A stretch of DNA of 64,000 nt, from contig NC_052508.1 in NCBI RefSeq assembly GCF_014356525.2, forward strand, positions 62,873,775 to 62,937,774, given 5' to 3'. The notes beneath the pieces are model-generated. The model worked only from the letters and a program-made list of their open reading frames with translations. It was not told the origin of the DNA and did no database searches. The stretch is from Nilaparvata lugens. Lineage: Eukaryota; Arthropoda; Insecta; Hemiptera; Delphacidae. Both the position numbers and the translations under genes were made by a program. Shown here one piece after another: positions 56,651-64,000 of this stretch (the first letter of the stretch is position 1; every line of letters begins with the position of its first letter).

Positions 56651-59452
56651 TATAAGACTGATGCTCCCAAGTAGTTAATTTAACTAAGTTTATATATATG
56701 TTTGTTAAATAATATTTTTTTACTTTATTATTGTTGAAACTTTATACGAGTATTGTTGTTGCATATTGAATTCCATTTTTGTCCATAAAATAACTCTCAT
56801 TTGTGTTTATTGTCTGAATGGTACAGAATTTAATATTCAAAGTGTACTTTTTTTAACATGCAGAATTTACATTACTTGAATGATCTTCCAGGTCAGGAAT
56901 ATTTTTCTCATCATCAGATAAATTTCATTTTCAATGGAGACGGTGTAGTGTTGTTGCAGCCTACAAGTCGGCAGTGAATTATGAACAAACCGGCTTTCAA
57001 ATATCACTGGAAAAATAAGAGGCAGCAGCGTCTTCTTAAATATGGTCAAACCAGTCTGCCACCGCTTAACAAATAAATATAAATGACAAAGAAAGATGAT
57101 AACGAAGCACGGGAGGCGGCAAGAGAGAAAAAAGAGAAGAAAAGGAATGCATGCATAGCATCGTCAACGTAGGAGCACTCTCGGACGCACACGTACGGGC
57201 GCGAGCACGAAGATTGGCAAATACGGAAATGAGGTCCTGTGTGTCTCCGAGGCTGGTTGACCTTTTAAATATTGGAGAAAATCTGCTACTAAATATTCTT
57301 CAATTATTTTACGTAAGCTATACGGAAACGATTCACAGCCAAATTAATATGAAAATGTTTCTCACTAAAAATGATGTCAACTTGTTACACTAGAGAAGGT
57401 GGAGAGGTATATGCCTTGAACAAGTGACAAATAAGTCACTATTGTAATGTTTTCGTTTGGTTCTGCAATGGTTTGCTTATAAGTTCTGTAGCACGTAGTT
57501 ACATATCAATAAGCTATTCTCTTTTAAATCAAATTAATAAGAATTGCAATCATAAGAAATTGCAATGTTTGAACCACGACGTATTGTGTAATGTTTTCAT
57601 TAACGAATTGAAGATAGAACGTAACCATACCTACTCTACTACTATAATTACAGTATTTCATACAATTCATCATCTTATTCCTGAAACTTTTCCTTAGTTT
57701 ATTGTTTCTAGTTAGCATGTCATTTTATATTCATTACATTTCATTATTTTAGGCCACTGCTGTAAAATCTATTCAGGTTTAACGGGACTAGTTTCGTAAT
57801 GCATTTCATTGAACAAAATAATTGATTGATTGATTCTGTAATTTTATTTCTCAAATAATTTTCCTTGAAACCTAGCCTTGGATCCTGTATGCTCATTTTG
57901 ACAAATTCGTTGAACATTTAACAGGTGTCGGAAATAACCTGTAATTAACTCTTATCAGAAGTGAGATGAAGATGGTCAATCGAGATCTCAATTATTTATA
58001 ACACGTATAACATACCTGTATACGAATCTACATGCACTGTTTGTTCAAGGCAATATAACTGTAGATAACCATGCATATAGCATACTCATAGATCAATCCA
58101 CGAGATACGTGAACTAAAAGTAGAATAGTAGGCCAACCTATGTGAGAAATCTATACTATATTACTATATAATATTTGTAGGCAACTGTGGGAAAGAACCA
58201 CGTGATAAATAATAATAACCTCAGTTATTTATTCACAATTAATAGTCCTTCAATTGAAGTTTTAACTAGCCATCAATGATTTCCAGCCTGAGGCTATTAG
58301 TTGTGTGTTAAAATTGTTCAAAACAAATTTAAACTCATTGTTTGGTCATATTTTCTCACAGAATTCGATTCGGAAATAAATATCAACTCTTAGATTACTG
58401 CGGTTGATGATTTTATCGTTTGATATCGTTGCAATGAATCAAAAAGTCTGTATGGAGGTTCTAGTGTTTCAAAATCTTCGTTATCTATTATATTTATATA
58501 TATTATATGACGTCGATATATATTATTATAGAGTACGAATAATTTACTGTGGGAATGTAATTGTTTGCGTTTAACTATTTTTATAGTTCTGTAGCAGAAA
58601 TGAAAGTATTATGGAAATTTCAGTAGTAAGGAAGCAGTAGTAGCTAGAAAGTATTCCCACAGTTTGAGTGAAATATTATAATAAATATTGCGTTTGTACA
58701 TCCTTCCAAGTACTGAAATATTGCTTCTATATTTCCTCTCACGTTAATTTTGCTTAAAGTTTTGAAATTTACATTAAATTTCTCCACTGTTCTATGAGGC
58801 CAACAAAATAGTAACACCCAATGAATTAAACTTGAACTAAAATCTTTCTTATCATGAGGCCAAAACTTGATTGAAACAAGCTTCAATGAATTGGAGTAGC
58901 TGTTCATGTTAGTTTCAAATTTTCAACTCTCAGTTATTCACAATTGAATGTTATTATGTGCTTGATAGGAGCTCAGCATTGAACAATTACAAAATTGAAT
59001 TCATGAGAAAAATTTAGTATTCCCAATGAAACCTTCATAGGTATTTTTCAGTGTTTCAGGATTCTCCAGTTCCTATCAAGAGATAGTACATTTGCAGGAT
59101 AATTTTTCTATCAAATCGAAGTTTCAGATGAGCTCTGGAACAACTTGTAGTGCTTATCTTAGAATGGTTTTCATCCGTATCATTGGAAGGATATCGATCT
59201 GAGGTTACAAATAGGTGATCACAGAATAATTATTCGTGAATGCAGTCCTCAAAATAAAATTATGCTCTGGTAACCTAAATATCTGATGAACAAATGGAAA
59301 ACGGTTCCATCAAGTTTAACAGTTGGATCTTGGATGATTCTGTTAGGTGTGCATAGTCTTAGGGGGGTTCCAAACCACAGGTAACCACAGATTACCTCTT
59401 AATTCATCATTGAGAAAATCAAAGAGAGTAGAATCACTACTACTACTACTAC
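56651..59452. other. unassigned sequence, 2.8 kb
   Basis: The longest stretch without a named feature. 57120-57260 is CpG-richer (CGGACGCACACGTACGGGCG) and overlaps an 80-codon frame (57151-57393) of unknown meaning. Other frames (57473-57697, 58644-58907) lack domains. Most is AT-rich. Confidence 0.4.
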
Positions 59453-59764
59453 TATTCATTTACAATGCAAATGACACTAATGCAATAACATTATAGAAGA
59501 TAAAATAATAAGGTAGTCCTTGTGCTATTTTTCTTCCAAATTTATAGGTGACAAAGTCAAGATAGAGTTAGAATTTCACGTGTACAATTTCAAAATTTTA
59601 GTCCAAAATAAACATGAAAACTATAAATTTTGAATTTAGATGACTAAAATTTTATATTCAATTGATGAGTATTATTCCACTCAATGACCACTTGAAACTA
59701 ATACTATTGAGTTATTTAAAAAAAATTGGAACCATTGAAGAAACATAAACTTGTAAACACTACA
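59453..59764 (-). mobile_element. family A retroposon between CTA repeats
   Basis: Body as in 32058-32385. It is preceded by CACTACTACTACTACTACTA and followed by ACACTACACTACACTACTAC, so the flanking CTA words may derive from the target site. Confidence 0.7.
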
Positions 59765-61539
59765 CTACACTACTACTGTTGGTGAGTAGGGTCACTTCAG
59801 GAATAATTATTGTTGAAAATGTGTTCTGTTGATATTCAGTTATGAACTTGATTCAGTCTCGATAAAATTAACTTGAAGTTTCTAGTAGATTTCAAGTTCA
59901 AGCCATCTGGAACTGATTATACTTGATCTGATTCATGTATGACTGGATACAATAAAGTATCACTGACACAAGTATACTTGATAACCGAAGTATTTTTATT
60001 GTGAATGAATATACGAGAATTTCATTTTTTATTTTCACATTGTAAAACAGCTAAATCTTCATCAAAGGTAGATTATTAACTTGGGAAATTGGAGGAAAAT
60101 ATTGGATCCACTTACATTTATTTGGTATCCTTTTAGCAATCGATCACAAGTCCTCGAAGTTTTCGATCGATCCAGTCTGCGTGCAGTAAATAACTCAGGA
60201 AACCGACCAGATAAGAATCAACAGTTTCTCCCTCTCTCTCCCCACTGACACACAAATCCAAATGAAGCCCTTCGCAGAAAATTAAGTCCGTCTAAGTTCG
60301 ATAGAATCGATAATCAAGTCGGAAAACAAAATCTCGGCAGAAAGGCGTCTCTCCAATGAACGTCCTTTTGCGGTAGAGTCGTAAAAACACACAACTTATT
60401 TTTAATTCTCTTTGTTTTTCTAGTTTTGAACACAGGTTTTCAGTAAACACACTTTGTTTTTATAGTTTAGAACACGAATATAAAACTCAGAATCGATCTA
60501 CCTGGAAATAGATGAAACAAAATTTATATTACCGTATCAAGAACACAATTCTCAACACTATCAATACTGTATCAATATTTTATAAATATTAGAATATTCT
60601 ATATTTTATAAATATTAGCAATGCCTTTACTCCCCTATATATTGTATTATGATACGTTGCATAATATTGCATGAGAATTGGCGTCAAATTTTTATAAATA
60701 TAAATAGTGTTGTGATTGAGTTGTACAATATTTATACTATTTATAGAAAACAACACGTGTTTCTCCCTCTACCCTAAAAACCCGTTTATTCAAATCTTGA
60801 GAAACCCTCATATACACATCACCAAGTCAGAGGTACGTTTTCGATATTGATAGGAATGATATTGAGACGTTCTTTCTTCCAAAGTATTGTCAAGAAAAAT
60901 AAGTTCAAGTATTGATAAAAGAAAATACTAGTACATGAAAGTAAGTGGTTGGAGAACTCTTCTCAGCATGGTATTCTAATAGAAAACGTTATCAAAATAT
61001 GAAAACGAATAATCGAATGTATGTCAAATCAAAGTCGATCTCTGTGACAGTTGATTGTGCAATATAAAATCGGGTATCTGGCTTCAAATCGACTACAAAA
61101 ATATAGGTAACAACTACAAATTTTAAGTAAATAGATTCAAGAAAATAGGGTTGAATTGGAATGTGATACCTCAACAATGAAAATCTATACTTGAAAAATC
61201 TACACTTCAAATTCAGAGAAATTATTCAATATTTGAACAGTCTGCACTACAAATTCACGTTTAATTTATGAAGTTTGGAACATCGTTTTGAATCCCAAAC
61301 ACAATGAAACACAGTTCTGTAATGTGGACGTCCAATTTTCATATATACTTAATTGGGTAGTAGGATAAACGCTGTATTTACGATTGAAAAACACTACGTA
61401 TTTATTACAATATGTTTTCGTTGTATATTTATTTACAAACTGCTTCGAATACTGTTCACGAGTAACTCCACGTCGTGATTATTTCGATTAGGTTTCGTTG
61501 TACAATTTATTATAACGTCTTCATTATTTACAAAAAATC
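59765..61539. other. unassigned sequence, 1.8 kb
   Basis: 60120-60400 has moderate CpG (GCAATCGATCACAAG, TTTTCGATCGATCC) without a frame. The rest is AT-rich. No gene recognised. Confidence 0.4.
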
Positions 61540-61690
61540 AATGAACGTGTATTGCGGGTTGCGGGTGACACGTTTAGCAGGCGCACGCACGTCTCCAATT
61601 TGCGGCAGAACAAACGCACACAATTGTATCGCACCGTTCACACAGAGACGCGACCCAATGTGGACGCTAGACGGTCTCAGTCAACACTAA
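61540..61690. other. CpG-dense patch
   Basis: GCGGGTTGCGGGTGACACG, GCAGGCGCACGCACGTCTCC, TGCGGCAGAACAAACGCACA. It stands out from the AT-rich background like 49140-49290 and shares the word TGCGGCAGA. Possible promoter or 5' exon; unproven. Confidence 0.4.
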
Positions 61691-62814
61691 ATTAGAGGGG
61701 CAGCTGGAGGTCCACTCCGGGAGTGATAAGAGAGGGGTTTTTGGAGGGGGACGACGCCTCCTGTCCAAGGAATTAATTAAGGAAAATAGACGCGAGGGAG
61801 AAGAGGGGGAGTGCTTTGGTGGGAGGACCGGACTCACAGCAGAAGCGAAGGAGGGGAAGTTTAATTCCATTCAACTCTGTTTTTACTTGTCCTTACCAAC
61901 AGACTCTCTCCCACACAAGCTCTCTCTCTCTCTCGACGGTTGCTTTGGCAATGTTATTCTCTCGACACTGTGTGTGTGAGTGTGTGTGTGTGTTATATTA
62001 TTGCTCATATACTTTGTCGTGTTGGAGCTCTAATTCAGGTCGTCTACTTTTGGGAGTGTGAGCTATGAGATGAAAACTTCCAGGATCTGGAGCTAGGGTT
62101 TTACACTACACATTCATATACAAGATAACTTGCTTGGTCCTTACGAAATGAAATTATATTGGTTATTGATGTATTACGACGTTTTATATTGGCAGATATT
62201 GATATTTTTAGAATGTCAATGATTTAAAATTATGTATGCTTCGTTGATATGAGATCTTAGATGATAACTTTCGAATGATTATCGAATATTCAAGCTGGTG
62301 ATCTCTATTCACACGATTTGACAAGAATTCAAATCGATATAAGTGAAAATTTTCAAGGAAAACTTGACACAGAAAATCTTTTTAAGTAAACGTTTTGTGG
62401 CGTTTTAACTCACATTAATAAATCGGATGAAATTAATAGTGAAATTCATTGGAGCCCAGAGTTTTCTATTTTAGATATGAAAATATTAAATTTTCTGGAC
62501 ACATAACAGAGGTTATTAATTGAATAGACTCTTCCCCTTTCTTCAACTCTTTCAAAATTAGCTTTTCCAAAACTGCTTTCTTATTTTTTCCAAATGTTGA
62601 ACCACACAATAAAATGAATGAGGCAACTTCCCCTGTAACAAGTCACTATAGGAAAGAATAGAACATTTTGGAATGCAGCTTAGATAATAGCTGCTGAGAT
62701 CCAATGGGAAAAGAGACCAATCAGTAGAAAAAGATAGAAAGTAATTGTAATCGACAAGGTGATGAAAGAGAACTGGAAGAGAGAGAACAAAGGAGGATGT
62801 GACTGTCTGTGGTT
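61691..62814. other. unassigned; (CT) at 61920 and (GT) at 61970
   Basis: Purine-rich 61695-61860 and simple repeats CTCTCT (61918-61933) and GTGTGT (61970-61993). No gene recognised. Confidence 0.4.
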
Positions 62815-62915
62815 TTGGTGGGGGGAGGAGTGAGGTGATAAGGAGGAGGAATTGGTGGAGGAGGTTGAGGAGGAGGTGGAGGAGAAGGATGAGGTGAAGG
62901 AGGAGGGTAATTCAC
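62815..62915. repeat. (GGA)n-rich tract
   Basis: GGA/GGT words over 100 bp; the Pro/Ser-rich minus frames here are compositional. Confidence 0.8.
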
Positions 62916-63480
62916 CGTGAACTCGGAACAGTAGTTGCAGTAAAAAGACAACGAGCAATTGAAAAGCAATTGGAAATTATTCGTCTTGCTTGACTATTTT
63001 TGCAGTCGCCACTCAGATAGATACTTCCCATTCCTTCACAGATTATCTCCTATTTCGAATCCTGGCATCCATTTTGTTTTCTTCTTCACATTTTTATTAT
63101 TCTTGTGGTCGCCTCCTCTCCAAGACTTCATCGCCTTATAATAATTATTGCTCAGATAAAAATATCCAAATTTTCTTCGAAAAAACGTGGAAAAAAGGAA
63201 TTATGAATCAATTTGAGATGATAGTCTGATGAATTCAATTTCATTCTCGAATCGATAGACAAAAACTAAAATAAGACAGATAGATAAATCGTACAAAAGA
63301 TAATGGATGGATGGTTTGATGGGAATTTTTGTACTTTCGATACAAATTCATCAATAAAACTGTTAAGCTATTTGGGAGGCCGATCTCACTAGACGTCAAA
63401 ACCCGCAAAATAGTAGAAATCCATCTGGAAAAAACATACACTTAAAAATCGTGAACAATACCGTATAGTTTCCAATACCG
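62916..63480. other. unassigned sequence
   Basis: Short frames without domains (62959-63141, 62990-63229, 63241-63441). Confidence 0.4.
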
Positions 63481-63495
63481 TACACCATTATAATA

Positions 63496-63696
63496 ATAAT
63501 CATATTGCTTTTATTGGTGGGGAGTTCCTGACGAAAGTTCCACCTCGCCTGAATATATAATTTGAGCCTTCATTGGGCCTCACGACTGTCATACTTCAGC
63601 CGGGACCGACAGTTTAACGTGCCCATCCGATAACACGGGAGTCACCAGTTCAAAAACGTTTTGTTATGAGCGGTGTTTGAGCCGAGGATCTCTATA
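63496..63696 (-). mobile_element. SINE-B, truncated in the tRNA head
   Basis: A 14-bp direct repeat ACACCATTATAATA (63482-63495 and 63697-63710) flanks 201 bp. Read on the minus strand, the copy begins just before a decayed B-box region and runs through CTGTCGGTCCCGGCTGAAG to CCCCACCAATAAAAGC. The A box is missing. Confidence 0.85.
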
Positions 63697-63712
63697 ACAC
63701 CATTATAATATA

Positions 63713-63738
63713 ACTATATATATATATATATATATATA
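63713..63738. repeat. (AT)n microsatellite
   Basis: Pure TA repeats, starting a few bases after the SINE-B target duplication. Confidence 0.85.
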
Positions 63739-64000
63739 ACTATAATATAGATTACCAAAACATGCTTCAGAAGAATCCAATTCTAAAAAAATTATTCACG
63801 GTCACGAATCAAAGACGAACAGGTTCCCTTATGCTATCTTCCCAGCAATTTTTATTTTGTCAAAACAATGGTCAAGACATTAAACCAGTAATCCGGTTTT
63901 CTTCATCAATCCTCCTGTAGTTAGTAGCCAAAGGTTATGTCAGTGTCCTTCGTTGTCATGTGAATGGGGTTGTAAAACAATCAGATGATAAACCAGCTTT
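63739..64000. other. unassigned sequence
   Basis: No recognised feature up to the window end. Confidence 0.4.

Noticed and set aside
59453..59764. LTR retrotransposon or paired long terminal repeats
   Set aside because: The family A copies are dispersed single units with a simple-repeat tail, not paired repeats around a coding region; no gag-pol frame is present anywhere in the window.

Overview
The window looks like a gene-poor, repeat-rich stretch of an AT-rich animal genome. The organism is most likely an insect. Several interspersed repeats match my memory of delphacid planthopper sequence (Nilaparvata lugens type), but that is recall, not a search. I could not support any host protein-coding gene, rRNA gene or true tRNA gene. 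Open frames are short and most lie in low-complexity tracts. A 100-N block at 4506-4605 marks an assembly gap.

Layout. 0-10 kb: a Harbinger-like MITE carrying a nested SINE, a second Harbinger-like MITE, the gap, CTT/GA-rich tracts, and a full-length SINE with target-site duplications. 10-18 kb: retroposon tails, two palindromic MITEs, and a 2.6-kb minisatellite of 40-bp monomers inside a 1154-bp tandem duplication. 18-27 kb: purine-rich tracts, an 8-bp tandem array and several diverged repeats. 27-28.3 kb: a MITE split by a 946-bp inverted SINE composite; an intact copy of the same MITE lies at 52.2 kb. 30-35 kb: a long TTC tract, a 31-bp tandem array, and two copies of a roughly 1.1-kb element, one with a TG microsatellite and one with a 46-bp inversion. 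37-41 kb: an 821-bp TIR element and retroposon copies. 43-47 kb: a 161-bp dimer and a 234-bp tandem duplication. 54-55 kb: the only recognisable protein-coding remnant, the C-terminal end of a non-LTR reverse transcriptase. 56-64 kb: mostly unassigned sequence with two retroposon copies, CpG-dense patches and a SINE.

The repeat families, named here for cross-reference, are as follows. SINE-A: tRNA-like, with an unusual 5' head. SINE-B: tRNA-derived. Family A: retroposon of about 330 bp with an AATA tail. Family C: a foldback/palindromic repeat containing ACCGGTCTTTCT. Family D: retroposon with an ATCA tail. Family E: element of up to 1.1 kb that can carry a TG microsatellite. Family G: MITE with GC-rich inverted ends. 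Nothing here acts as a joint gene system; the biology is that of nested mobile elements and tandem-array growth, probably in an intron or intergenic region. No convincing new functional system was found. The most informative items are the nested insertions with clean target-site duplications, the duplicated minisatellite, the micro-inversion, and the 3' hairpin shared by several retroposon families.
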